From Acidimicrobiaceae bacterium (GTDB taxonomy: Bacteria; Actinomycetota; Acidimicrobiia; Acidimicrobiales; RAAP-2): a stretch of 40,128 bases of DNA. The notes beneath the pieces are model-generated. The model was not told where the DNA came from, made no database searches, and saw only the letters and a program-made list of their open reading frames with translations. How positions within the stretch are numbered: position 1 is the first letter of the stretch; each line of letters starts with the position of its first letter. The DNA lies in the NCBI GenBank assembly GCA_003133665.1, contig PKYK01000063.1:1-40128 (forward strand), written 5' to 3'. Position numbers and translations under genes: made by a program. Shown piece after piece: positions 1 through 7,091 of this stretch.

Positions 1-217
1 CAACTAAACCGACAGCAGTCCCTTTGGCTTCTGGTCCGAGTCTTCCTGCTTCGACCATTGATGCTATCGAGCGCCACGCATCGTCAATATGCTCTCGATC
101 AACGTAGACCTGCCACTTTCCGGAGGTGTCAGGATCTCCATGCGAGCGATCTGGACAGTCAGCCCATATCCAATAATCACCAGTGGTCGTCGAAGGTGTC
201 TCGTATTTCGTGGCCAT
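1..217 (-). CDS. BLES03/DUF1917-like protein, N-terminal part only (runs off the left edge)
   Basis: An open minus-strand frame begins at an ATG at 217 and leaves the window; 72 codons are visible and no stop is seen. The visible protein has DYWIWADCPD, then SGKWQVYV, then a helical stretch ending in RLGPEAK. This is the arrangement I associate with the BLES03/DUF1917 family, often annotated in bacteria as 'putative phosphothreonine lyase domain protein'. Its biochemical role is not established. There is no clear Shine-Dalgarno before the ATG, and the family usually continues well beyond this length, so most of the gene lies outside. The last seven or so visible codons fall in the 21-nt stretch repeated in inverted orientation at the other end of the window, so they may be an assembly artefact. 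Family call from memory of motifs; moderate confidence. Confidence 0.65.
   Translation of the reverse strand, partial: MATKYETPSTTTGDYWIWADCPDRSHGDPDTSGKWQVYVDREHIDDAWRSIASMVEAGRLGPEAKGTAVGLV
2..22. repeat. 21-nt terminal inverted match, left copy
   Basis: These 21 bases are the exact reverse complement of 40108-40128. The similarity stops at 23 on this side and at 40107 on the other. Its position at both extreme ends points to an assembly-graph junction or an inverted repeat at which the contig ended. Confidence 0.9.
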
Positions 218-370
218 CTTGTGAGTATGGCGTACTTCTGTGACCACGGCCCGACGCAAAGGAATTCCAGGAGCCCCGACTGGCGCCACACTCTCGAGCC
301 GGTCTGACCGAACCAGGCGGGAGATTCACGATCGTGGCTTGTCCACTCAGAGATCAAGTGGGAAGAACGG

Positions 371-394
371 AAACGCACGCGAAAACGCACGCGA
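371..394. repeat. Perfect 12-bp tandem duplication
   Basis: The 12-mer aaacgcacgcga occurs at 371-382 and again at 383-394. It lies in the 220-bp interval upstream of the BLES03-like gene. No function can be read from it; it could be a simple slippage product or a binding site. Confidence 0.8.
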
Positions 395-437
395 GCGCTT
401 CACCTGATCCGATTCGACTTTGTCTACCTCTCGGTGC

Positions 438-533
438 CTAGGCGTGGTGCTTGCGGTACTCCATAGCGACGAAGAATCCGAGAGTGGCGAATCCAAGGGT
501 GATGCCAAGTTCAATCTTCTGTTCATGTGTCAT
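438..533 (-). CDS. Small predicted membrane peptide, 31 aa
   Basis: A short minus-strand ORF (ATG at 533, TAG at 438-440) encodes a peptide with a charged start (MTHEQKIELG), a hydrophobic stretch of about 16 residues (ITLGFATLGFFVAM) and a basic end (EYRKHHA). That is the architecture of a single-span small membrane protein with a positively charged tail. No recognisable family and no strong ribosome-binding site are seen. It is isolated between intergenic stretches, so translation is uncertain. It could be chance, but the charge-hydrophobic-charge pattern and clean start and stop make it worth listing. Confidence 0.35.
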   Translation of the reverse strand: MTHEQKIELGITLGFATLGFFVAMEYRKHHA

Positions 534-765
534 GGGGAGGACCCTACCGGGGGCATGTCACACGTCCGTCAAGGGATTGGGTCCGTCAAGCTACAAATTG
601 TCGAATTTTCGCTTCGCTTTGCTCCAATCTTGCTCCACTTTTCTTCAATCTGAATGCCCCGCAACACACTCAGAGTCAGGAAAAGCCGTTAATTTTCAGT
701 GTTCCCAATCCAATTCCATGTGAATCTTCGGATTAGGAAACCAACGGCAGGAGAGCCCACTCTTG

Positions 766-945
766 TCACGTCGGGCCCTCCAACGTTTCCATACGCCTGC
801 GTTCATCGCGCACCCACTTGCTGAGCGTGTTTTCCTCAACGGAGAGTTCCGAGGCGACTGCTCGCACGCTTCGACTAGTGTCGATGACGCGTTGCGCTGC
901 CTCGGTTCTGAATTCCAGGGTGAACTTCCTTCTGGTGATTGCCAC
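766..945 (-). pseudogene. Short IS3-family OrfA-like transposase fragment (59 aa)
   Basis: A minus-strand frame from a GTG at 945 (AAAGGA lies eight bases upstream) to a TGA at 766-768 encodes VAITRRKFTLEF, then RTEAAQRVIDTS, then SVEENTLSKWVRDERRR. This is the helix-turn-helix N-terminal domain of IS3/IS150-type OrfA, which binds the element's ends. OrfA proteins are normally about 90-100 residues and end in a leucine-zipper-like helix. Here the frame stops shortly after the HTH, and no OrfB with a DDE catalytic domain is present on either side. I read it as a truncated, non-autonomous transposase remnant. A stand-alone small HTH protein is the alternative. Confidence 0.65.
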
Positions 946-990
946 GGTGACATCCTTTCATCCGACCGATTAAGTCGGATAGTTGGGTGT

Positions 991-1620
991 CTACTTTGGC
1001 TGGGGAACCTCAGACGGAGTTGCAGGCTCGGCTATCCGCTTCCTAATCCTCAGTAGGTCCTCAATAAAGAAGATTCGACTCCAGAGATAGAAATAGATGA
1101 AGCCCGCGATTGCAAAGGCCAATGACATTGCCAATCCGAAGCTCGCGCTCGACGTGCTCGCGCCGAAACCTGTCTTCATACTGTTGGCGAGATGTTCCAT
1201 TGCACCCGGAGCGTGACCGAGTTGCACCAACCCCACGCCAACAAGGATCTTCGTCAACCAGTCTGAAACTTGTTCCAAGTTGGTATTGCCTACGTAACCT
1301 TCGTTGGGCTGCTGAGTTTGCGATCCCTCCACCGACCTTGGAATCCCGAACAAAATGCCAATCAGTCCTCCCGCCAATGTTGACGAGACGCCGACGGCCA
1401 CGCCATAACCAAGGACTGTCCAAGGGCTACGCGAGGCGGCGGCGTAAATAACGAGGGCAATGGCCCCCAAGAGGGAAAACAGGGGCAGTAGGACAAGCCA
1501 TCGATTCTGATCATCAGAAGGGTCTCGCCGCCCAGTCAGCCATCTAAAAAGCCGCCAAGTCGATTTGGCTTTGGAGGTATCTTTACTCGACGTATCTTTG
1601 CTTGAAGTATCTTCACTCAT
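991..1620 (-). CDS. Multi-span membrane protein of uncharacterised family (FGIPR / NTNLEQVSDWLTK)
   Basis: 209 residues from an ATG at 1620 preceded by an excellent AAAGGAGG seven bases upstream, so this is a real gene. The first 20 residues are hydrophilic and contain a small tandem repeat (SSKDTSSKDTS, also visible as repeated DNA). Hydrophobic segments follow at about 42-62 and 68-92, then a loop carrying GILFGIPRS and NTNLEQVSDWLTKILVGVGL, then a last span near 165-182 with a basic tail. I know this FGIPR...NTNLEQ(I/V)SDWLTKI signature from uncharacterised bacterial membrane proteins and from membrane modules fused to signalling domains such as prokaryotic YEATS, often near conflict or stress genes. 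Function is unknown. The neighbours are mobile-element debris and orphan genes, compatible with an accessory defence or stress role, but that is inference only. Confidence 0.8.
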   Translation of the reverse strand: MSEDTSSKDTSSKDTSKAKSTWRLFRWLTGRRDPSDDQNRWLVLLPLFSLLGAIALVIYAAASRSPWTVLGYGVAVGVSSTLAGGLIGILFGIPRSVEGSQTQQPNEGYVGNTNLEQVSDWLTKILVGVGLVQLGHAPGAMEHLANSMKTGFGASTSSASFGLAMSLAFAIAGFIYFYLWSRIFFIEDLLRIRKRIAEPATPSEVPQPK

Positions 1621-1879
1621 CTTCGTGCCTCCTTTAGAACCTCGACCGTTCCGCGCAAAGCGGCCCGCCCAGAAGCGCTACTCACGCCCACACAACGCAA
1701 GAGTAAACCGTGCAGCGACGTTGCGCACCGGAGACTGCGGTTGGCCTAATTGACGCCATGAAGTGAGGACCGCACATGACTAATGCCCGTAGAGTGCCCG
1801 TTGAAAGGCAACTCACGGATTTCGTAACCAGAAGTATCGCTTGGTCAGTGCATATACCTTTTATGGATGCAAGGGACCT

Positions 1880-1928
1880 CCACGCTTTCAAGGTGGCGGT
1901 ACGGGTTCGAATCCCATTGGGGGTGCCA
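1880..1928 (+). pseudogene. tRNA-Glu-like 3' half (anticodon arm to CCA), 5' half missing
   Basis: The stretch contains an anticodon-arm-like element (ccacg, loop ctttcaa with TTC at 1887-1889, ggtgg), a T-arm (acggg ttcgaat cccat, 1901-1917), a 3' acceptor strand tggggg-t and an encoded CCA at 1926-1928. A functional tRNA would need a 5' acceptor strand acccccA around 1853, and none is there. The anticodon stem has one mismatch and the T-stem another. It therefore looks like a decaying tRNA-Glu(TTC) 3' end, the part of a tRNA gene that integrating elements commonly duplicate at their junctions. Confidence 0.6.
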
Positions 1929-1967
1929 TTGTGGGGGATCCTTATGAGGTGAACTCAGACACCGTTG

Positions 1968-1996
1968 GGGGTGCAGAGAGTTTTCGCCTGCACCCC
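1968..1996 (+). terminator. 9-bp perfect stem hairpin, possible terminator
   Basis: ggggtgcag (1968-1976) pairs perfectly with ctgcacccc (1988-1996) around an 11-nt loop. No T-run follows on the plus strand, so a Rho-independent terminator is only a possibility. The left arm repeats the ttgggggtgc sequence of the tRNA remnant's acceptor end (1917-1926). Confidence 0.4.
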
Positions 1997-2210
1997 AGTG
2001 CTTACAGGAGTTTCATCTTGATTTCGCTAACCGCGAATGACCTCCGGCGACCGCGATGGACCCGTGCTTAATGCCCGTGGAGTGCCAATTCTGAGCGACG
2101 ACTCATGGTCGATTCTTACTTCCATTGGCCGCTTCTTGCTTTGTCAAGTTATCTAGCACCAATTTTGGAATTTGGGTGCAATCTTTACCACTTCGTGCAA
2201 TCATGGGCCC

Positions 2211-2999
2211 ATGGCGAAAGATGAAGAGGGGGCGGCCGGGCAGTACCTTCAAGGTGTACTTCGGGGAATGCGATATCGAGCCACTTGGCCGCCAAACGGC
2301 ACTATCAGACTTGGATCTGTCGGGATTCTTGTTGGCGGCGTATTTCAACTTCGTGGAAAACTTTCCGACTTCGGCGTTTCATTTCAGTCCGAGAGGGCGA
2401 CAGCAGAAAAGGGAAACTTTGTTTTTCAGTCAAACTCAGGAGTGAAAGTTACTTACAAGGCCGCCGGAGATACCTCGGATCTCTTTCAAGTTGTTGGGAA
2501 AGGTTCAGCCGGTGCACTCGTAGAATTTTCGAGGGCGGGAGCGATTGTGTTCTCAGCTCCGTCCTGCACCATTTCTCGGATTACGAATATTCGGGCACTA
2601 GAAAAGCAATTATCAAAGGTATCCGATTGGCGGCGGAGGTACGTTGTTGTCACGGAAGTTGTTCACGCAAAAACGGTGACAATTCTTGCCTCGTCATCAA
2701 ATGCCTCAAGGGTCGAACTTAGGGCAAGTGCTGACGCTCCAATTGGTGCAAGTCTTGCCGGACTCAGTTCTGGGGTTAAGACCGCCTCGTCAAGTGATGT
2801 CTCTATTGAGATCGTCGCGAGCGGCCCACTCACGCCCCTATACAAAGCCGAGCAATTCAGAAGAAGTTTACTAAGAAGCGGTGATGGTCAAATGAGGCCA
2901 GCGGCGAAGAAGGCCGCCGCCAAGAAGGCTCCGGCGAAGAAGGCCGCCGCCAAGAAGGCTCCGGCGAAGAAGGCGGTAAAGCGGGCGGCAAAGCGCTAG
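2211..2999 (+). CDS. Uncharacterised protein with histone-H1-like Lys/Ala-rich C-terminal tail
   Basis: 262 residues if started at ATG 2211 (MAKDEEGAAG); an upstream in-frame ATG at 2172 adds 13 unlikely residues. No Shine-Dalgarno is visible before either. Residues 1-225 form a soluble, beta-rich-looking domain that I do not recognise (it begins YRATWPPNGTIRLGSVGIL). The last 30 or so residues are almost only Lys, Ala and Pro in AAKKAPAKK units, as in histone-H1-like bacterial proteins. Such tails bind DNA, RNA or acidic membranes. The tail is encoded by a perfect 30-bp tandem duplication, so its length is probably variable between strains. A weak hairpin follows the stop. Role unknown. Confidence 0.7.
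   Translation: MAKDEEGAAGQYLQGVLRGMRYRATWPPNGTIRLGSVGILVGGVFQLRGKLSDFGVSFQSERATAEKGNFVFQSNSGVKVTYKAAGDTSDLFQVVGKGSAGALVEFSRAGAIVFSAPSCTISRITNIRALEKQLSKVSDWRRRYVVVTEVVHAKTVTILASSSNASRVELRASADAPIGASLAGLSSGVKTASSSDVSIEIVASGPLTPLYKAEQFRRSLLRSGDGQMRPAAKKAAAKKAPAKKAAAKKAPAKKAVKRAAKR
2911..2970 (+). repeat. Perfect 30-bp in-frame tandem duplication
   Basis: 2911-2940 and 2941-2970 are identical. The unit encodes ten residues of the Lys/Ala/Pro tail. An in-frame unit of this size lets the tail grow or shrink by slippage without frameshift. Confidence 0.95.
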
Positions 3000-3004
3000 T
3001 AGTT

Positions 3005-3026
3005 CCAAATCCTTTTGGGGATTTGG
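3005..3026 (+). terminator. Hairpin just after the Lys/Ala-tail gene
   Basis: ccaaatcc (3005-3012) pairs with ggatttgg (3019-3026) around a 6-nt loop, six bases after the stop at 2999. The 8-bp stem is perfect but no T-run follows, so termination strength is unclear. Confidence 0.45.
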
Positions 3027-3053
3027 GTGTGAGAGCGCCTTCGGATCTCGTAA

Positions 3054-3188
3054 CGCGCTGTCCTGGACCTTCTCGAGAACTTCGGGCTGGTTGACATCAA
3101 ACCGCCAAGGACTGTCGACGACCACGGTACAGGTAACCGCGAGTCGCTCGACCTGGCGACGGTGATTCTTCGCTATCGAGGACTGTAG
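3054..3188 (+). pseudogene. Possible decayed coding fragment
   Basis: After an in-frame TAA at 3051 the frame stays open for 44 codons to a TAG at 3186-3188 and reads RAVLDLLENFGLVDIKPP... ending DLATVILRYRGL. The residue mix looks protein-like, but there is no start codon with a ribosome-binding site and I cannot name a family. The rest of the 352-bp gap (3000-3351) shows only the hairpin at 3005-3026. This could be the 3' end of a lost gene or chance. Confidence 0.2.
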
Positions 3189-3351
3189 GCGGAGAGAATT
3201 GCCGCCAAGCGTCCGGCCTGCAAGAGCGCGGCAGACTGGCCTACAGGCGGTCTCGTCATCGACCTCACGAGACTCACGGAAACTGTTCCACTTGAGCGAT
3301 CAGTAATCCGCAATACTTGCAAGATGATCGTCTCCATCGCAACGTTGACTC

Positions 3352-3984
3352 GTGGCTAGCGTCACTTGGGCCGACGGTTTGCAGGCCGTGGGTGCAGTTC
3401 TAACGCCGGTTGTGGTCGCAATCCTTGCCTATGTTGTTGTAAGAGCGCAGTCTCGAAGTGAAGGTCTGCTGAAGATTCGTACTGACTACTACAGGTCCAT
3501 CGTTCCTGACCTCAACCGGCTCATGTGTTACATGACATTCATTGGAACCTGGCGGGATCAGTCTCCGCTGGACATAATCAGGCTTAAGCGACGCTTGGAC
3601 GAACAATTCTACTGTGCCGCACCCTTGTTCAGCCCAGAGGTTCTTTCGGCCTACGAGGCCCTCATGGGAATGACTTTCGTCCCCTTCGGCTCATGGGGCG
3701 AGGATGCTCGCTTGAAGACAAACGCTTACCGGCGTAGAACTTCATGGATACTGGAAGAAGATTGGAACCCCCGCTGGGACGCGTGCTTTGCGTTGACCGA
3801 TGATATGAGCATCACCGCGAGCGAGCTAAAGAAGTACAGGGAAACTTACGACACTCTGATAGCGGCGCTAGTTCTGGATCTAAACCTCAATCGAACGCGA
3901 GCTCGATACACCACCGACCTCGTTTCACTTAACGCCCATGCTCCTAGAATACAAGACATCAAGGGTTCCTCACCACCCGATTAG
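3352..3984 (+). CDS. Uncharacterised membrane-anchored protein
   Basis: 210 residues from a GTG at 3352; no good Shine-Dalgarno is visible. A single hydrophobic segment at about 12-31 (AVGAVLTPVVVAILAYVVV) is followed by a soluble, mainly helical domain rich in Arg, Tyr and Trp, including LNRLMCYMTFIG and LKRRLDEQF. The N-out or N-in anchor plus helical cytoplasmic body resembles many orphan accessory proteins. I recall similar uncharacterised actinobacterial sequences but no function. It stands alone between non-coding stretches that carry tRNA-like and repeat debris, so it was probably acquired. Confidence 0.65.
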   Translation: MASVTWADGLQAVGAVLTPVVVAILAYVVVRAQSRSEGLLKIRTDYYRSIVPDLNRLMCYMTFIGTWRDQSPLDIIRLKRRLDEQFYCAAPLFSPEVLSAYEALMGMTFVPFGSWGEDARLKTNAYRRRTSWILEEDWNPRWDACFALTDDMSITASELKKYRETYDTLIAALVLDLNLNRTRARYTTDLVSLNAHAPRIQDIKGSSPPD

Positions 3985-4113
3985 TCTCAGTATCCATTTG
4001 CTCCGCCACCTGCGAGCAGAACCTGCGCTAGTGCTCGCGATTCAATCAGTCTGCTCTGCGTGGTAGCAGAACGTCCGGGCCGGTGGCCGGACGTGAACCC
4101 GCACGCTGTACCA

Positions 4114-4143
4114 TTTCATTTGCATTACTTTCATTTGCATTAC
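4114..4143. repeat. Perfect 15-bp tandem repeat
   Basis: tttcatttgcattac occurs at 4114-4128 and 4129-4143. AT-rich compared with its surroundings; no adjacent gene suggests a role. Confidence 0.9.
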
Positions 4144-4379
4144 TGATCAGCGAATCAATCCGACGAGTGTCAGCGTTTCCGTCAGCAAATATTTTGAACT
4201 GCCACGGTTCCGAGTGAACGCGCATGAACCAAACGCCTTGCCAATTGGGACTTCATGAACTCGTGCGAATGCGTCTGAACCCAACGAAATGGCATGGCAT
4301 GCAAGAGGTCAGTCGTCCTTCGTTCGCTCCCCCATGCACAGGTCCAACTCCTCGCCGTCAACTCCTCGAAACTGAATGG

Positions 4380-4425
4380 TGGCTAGACCTTGAAACGAGC
4401 TCAGGTCTAGCCAACGGTCTAGCCA
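4380..4425. repeat. Three-copy 10-mer: one inverted, two direct
   Basis: tggctagacc (4380-4389) is the reverse complement of ggtctagcca, which occurs at 4404-4413 and 4416-4425. The spacing of the two direct copies is 12 bp. The cluster lies about 115 bp before a tRNA-like T-arm, an arrangement reminiscent of recombinase arm sites, but no integrase is in the window. Confidence 0.7.
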
Positions 4426-4530
4426 CGATTTAAAACGTGGGAGGACGTTGGCGGACGTTGGCGGACAATCCACTTCGTCCGACCAATAGATTTGAACGCT
4501 GAGAAACGTCCCTGGACATTCTGGAAACAC

Positions 4531-4566
4531 TCCCAAGGTGCCGGGATCGAGACCCGGGCGGCCCAA
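4531..4566 (+). other. tRNA-like T-arm, degenerate
   Basis: ccggg (4541-4545), loop atcgaga (4546-4552) and cccgg (4553-4557) form a T-arm-like hairpin with a T54 to A change. It is followed by gcggcccaaca rather than a proper CCA acceptor end. The complementary strand translates to the GRPGLDPGTLG string familiar from spurious proteins predicted opposite tRNA sequences. No cloverleaf can be folded upstream. Confidence 0.45.
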
Positions 4567-4836
4567 CAAGTTGTGATTCTGCAGCCCCGCCTACGTCTTA
4601 GCCATACGAGACAAGGGTGTTGGTCGAACCGGCCCGGTCGGCACCCTGCCGACATTTTTCAGATCTTGGTTCTACCCCTACATCGGTCGCACTATGTGGA
4701 GGTGCAGCAACGGGATTCAAAGGCTCACTGTGTACTTCCGAATCATCCGGCTGGCTTCAACTGGATTCAGAATCATGAGTCACTTCAGGGTCTCAACCAC
4801 TGCCTTGAAACGGGCTTAGCGCCCGGCATCCTCCTC

Positions 4837-5289
4837 TCAGATCTCAAGACTTGCTGGGTTAGAATCGTCGAAGGTCTTCGCAAATCGTCCTGGTCGTTCC
4901 ATAACTCGCTCGTCCGGCGGGCGAAATCCGTAGCGCGCGTAAAGCTCGTGCGCGTCACGGGTTGAGAGGAACCAGCGAAAGCGCGCACCTAGTCCCTCTT
5001 CAACCATGGCCTCGACCATCCGACCCCCAATGCCCCGCCCACGATGCGGTGGAGCCACGTAGACATCGGCCAGGTAGGCATCACTGACGCCGTCCGATAC
5101 CGCGCGGGCAAAGCCCACTAGATCATCGCTTCCCTCGACGTATGCCCCGATGACGCGCCACGCACCCCTAAATTGAAGGTCCACGTCTTCCCGGCTTCGC
5201 CATCGGTTCCAGTAAGCGTCGGTGGAGAGGTAGTGCCAGACCGCGTCGTAGTCAAGACGCTTCCGATCGTCGTCGAGTACGTACGTCAT
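4837..5289 (-). CDS. GNAT-family N-acetyltransferase
   Basis: 150 residues from the ATG at 5289, which has GGAG five bases upstream; a GTG at 5295 is less well placed. The protein has the GNAT fold order: strand DLVGFARAV, strand YLADVYVAPPHRGRGIG carrying the acetyl-CoA-binding R-G-R-G-I-G loop (motif A), a helix MVEAMVEEG, and ELYARYGF in motif B. Substrate unknown. The C-terminal DAHELYARYGF pattern belongs to the common small cytosolic acetyltransferases. It is the last gene of the leftward catabolic operon, 19 bp after the deacetylase gene, so it may acetylate and detoxify an amine intermediate. Confidence 0.85.
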   Translation of the reverse strand: MTYVLDDDRKRLDYDAVWHYLSTDAYWNRWRSREDVDLQFRGAWRVIGAYVEGSDDLVGFARAVSDGVSDAYLADVYVAPPHRGRGIGGRMVEAMVEEGLGARFRWFLSTRDAHELYARYGFRPPDERVMERPGRFAKTFDDSNPASLEI

Positions 5290-5308
5290 CACCACTCCAA
5301 CTCTGCTT

Positions 5309-6256
5309 TCAATCCGGCTTCGGCACCTGTTGCGCGAAGTTCTGGGCGATGTCGATTCGACGCATGAAGGCGACGTCGTCGAACTGCTGGGCGTAGGCGA
5401 TGAAGCGCGCCAGTGCGTCGGCCCGAGCCGGGTTGCCGCTGACGCGTGGGTGTATTCCTATCGACATCATGCGACCTACGTCGTCGCCGTCGTTGCGCAG
5501 ACGATCAATGGACGCCTTCGCGGTCTCGAAGAACTGCTCGGGGCTCCCGTAACCGGTGCCCACGATGTAACGAGCGTCGTTGACGACGAGCGAGTACGGC
5601 ACGACGAGGTGCGACCGGCCGTTGACTTTCGTCCAATACGGCAGGTCCTCGTTGTAGGTGTCCGAGTCGTAGAAGAAGCCGCCCTCCTCCACGACCAGAT
5701 CGCGCGTGTTCACACTCATCTCGCGGCAGTACCAGCCGACGGGACGGGTCCCGGTCGTCTTCTCGATCGACTCGACCGCCATCTTGATGGCCTCGCGCTC
5801 CTCGTCTCGCGTCATCTCGTAGTGGTTGGACCAGCGAAAGCCGTGCCCCGCTGCTTCGTCGCCACGCCCCGCAAGTTTCTTGGCGACCTCGGGATTGCGC
5901 TCCAGCGCTACCGCCGCCGCGAAGAAGGTCACGGGGACGTCCGCCGCGTCGAAAACGCGAAAGAGCCGCCAGATGCCTGCCCGCGAACCGTACTCGTACA
6001 TCGACTCGACGGCGAGGTCACGCTGGTCATCGACGGCGAACGGTAGCTCGTAGAGACCGTCGTTGACGCCATCGCCCATGGCGAAGGTCTTCTCCGAACC
6101 CTCCTCGTAGTTGATGACGATCTGGATGGCGACCTTGGCCTCGTTGGCCCAACGCACCACCGGCGGGTGCTCGCCATAGCCAACGAGATCGCGGCGCGGC
6201 CCCGGAACACCCTCCTCAAGGTCGGTACGACGGAAAAACTGATCATTCATCTTCAT
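5309..6256 (-). CDS. Polysaccharide-deacetylase-fold amidohydrolase of the cyclic imide hydrolase / PuuE allantoinase group
   Basis: 315 residues from the ATG at 6256 (GAGAGGAG upstream). The start RRDLVGYGEHPP followed by WANEAKVAIQIVINYEEGSE is diagnostic for the PuuE-like branch of the carbohydrate esterase 4 fold. This branch includes metal-independent allantoinase PuuE and Pseudomonas cyclic imide hydrolase. Downstream are GHGFRWSNHYEM, GWYCREMSVNTRDLV and MSIGIHPRVSGNP. Such enzymes open cyclic ureides or imides at a C-N bond. It lies 37 bp after an SDR in the methylaspartate operon. With an isochorismatase-type amidase in the same operon, an imide-to-half-amide-to-acid route is plausible. 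The true substrate cannot be read from sequence. Confidence 0.8.
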   Translation of the reverse strand: MKMNDQFFRRTDLEEGVPGPRRDLVGYGEHPPVVRWANEAKVAIQIVINYEEGSEKTFAMGDGVNDGLYELPFAVDDQRDLAVESMYEYGSRAGIWRLFRVFDAADVPVTFFAAAVALERNPEVAKKLAGRGDEAAGHGFRWSNHYEMTRDEEREAIKMAVESIEKTTGTRPVGWYCREMSVNTRDLVVEEGGFFYDSDTYNEDLPYWTKVNGRSHLVVPYSLVVNDARYIVGTGYGSPEQFFETAKASIDRLRNDGDDVGRMMSIGIHPRVSGNPARADALARFIAYAQQFDDVAFMRRIDIAQNFAQQVPKPD

Positions 6257-6293
6257 GATGCTCCTCTCTATGGAAACTCAACTAACCAGATAC

Positions 6294-7070
6294 TCAATCA
6301 AGACCGGCAAGACTGCGCGCGCCATCCACGACGATCAGTTCACCGCTGAGGTAGGAGGCCTCCTGGCTCGCGAGGAACTGGTACACGTAGGCGATGTCCT
6401 CGGGCGTCCCCACCCGTCCGACGGGAACCTTGGGTCCGACCGCCTCCAGGGCTTCGAGTCCGAGCGAGTTGACCGGGTCGAGCGCCTGAGGAGTTCGAAT
6501 CACGCCGGGAGCCACCGCATTCGCGGTGATGCCGAAGGGACCGTACTCAACCGCGAGGGATTTGATCAGCCCGACGAGACCACCCTTCGCCGCCGCGTAG
6601 TGGGAGTGCTCGGGCCAGCCCGAAACCGTGCCGGCGACCGACGAGGTCGCGATCAACCGACCGAAGCCCTGGCTCTTCATGTGGGGAATGCATTGGCGAA
6701 AGACGCGCCACGCCCCATTGAGGTCCACGTCGATAAGACGGCTCCACGCTTCGTCGTCGAGTTCTTCGAGGGAGATCTTGCGGGCGATACCGGCGTTGGC
6801 GACCGCGACGTGGACTCCGCCGAGCTCGTCGACGGCGCGCTGGGCGAGGCGTGCGACGTCGCTCGTCGAAGCCACGTCGACTGCTTCGACCACGCAGCGC
6901 CTCCCCATCGCCTCGACGTCGCGGCGCACGAGCTCGATGTCGTGGCCGTCCGGCGGATACCAGGCCAGCGCCAGGTCGGCCCCGGCGGCGGCGAAGACGC
7001 GTGCGGTCGCGGCACCGATCCCCGACGCCGCGCCCGTGATAAGTGCAACCCGATCAGTCATTTCAAACAT
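6294..7070 (-). CDS. Classical short-chain dehydrogenase/reductase
   Basis: 258 residues from the ATG at 7070 (AGGAG six bases upstream). The Rossmann motif TGAASGIG sits at about 12-19, the NAG motif near 93-95, the catalytic Ser in TSSVAG and Tyr-x-x-x-Lys in YAAAKGG, followed by PG at the usual place, so all catalytic elements are present. The residues after the second strand (AWYPPDGHD) are unusual and do not make cofactor preference obvious. It lies 21 bp downstream of the CoA-transferase and 37 bp upstream of the imide-hydrolase-like gene. It probably oxidises or reduces a hydroxy/keto intermediate of the same pathway; substrate unknown. Confidence 0.88.
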   Translation of the reverse strand: MFEMTDRVALITGAASGIGAATARVFAAAGADLALAWYPPDGHDIELVRRDVEAMGRRCVVEAVDVASTSDVARLAQRAVDELGGVHVAVANAGIARKISLEELDDEAWSRLIDVDLNGAWRVFRQCIPHMKSQGFGRLIATSSVAGTVSGWPEHSHYAAAKGGLVGLIKSLAVEYGPFGITANAVAPGVIRTPQALDPVNSLGLEALEAVGPKVPVGRVGTPEDIAYVYQFLASQEASYLSGELIVVDGARSLAGLD

Positions 7071-7091
7071 TTGACTCTCCTGTCCTCATTG

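Larger units (their letters stand above)
1781..2086. repeat. 18-bp direct repeats flanking the tRNA remnant
   Basis: Positions 1781-1798 and 2069-2086 share taatgcccgtRgagtgcc with a single A/G difference, 288 bp apart in direct orientation. They bracket the tRNA-Glu-like 3' end. The arrangement could be left by a local duplication or by integration and excision. Confidence 0.6.
1621..2210. other. Non-coding interval with tRNA remnant, direct repeats and hairpin
   Basis: No convincing gene lies in these 590 bases. They hold the 3' half of a tRNA-Glu-like sequence (1880-1928), a diverged direct repeat on both sides of it (1781-1798 and 2069-2086), and a strong hairpin (1968-1996). The ORFs that cross the tRNA-like sequence are translations of it and not genes. 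Confidence 0.7.
3985..4836. other. Non-coding interval with repeats and a tRNA-like T-arm
   Basis: These 852 bases contain no gene I can support. They hold a perfect 8-bp hairpin (acgtccgg 4071-4078 with ccggacgt 4087-4094), a 15-bp tandem repeat (4114-4143), an inverted/direct 10-mer cluster (4380-4425), a doubled gacgttggcg (near 4444-4463) and a tRNA-like T-arm at 4541-4557. Confidence 0.6.

Noticed and set aside
1880..1928. A functional tRNA-Glu gene
   Set aside because: The 5' acceptor strand and D-arm are absent at the required distance, and both remaining stems contain a mismatch.
4309..4569. 86-codon minus-strand ORF starting MLGRPGLDPGTLG
   Set aside because: Antisense of the T-arm-like sequence at 4541-4557; the rest is repeat-rich with low coding character.
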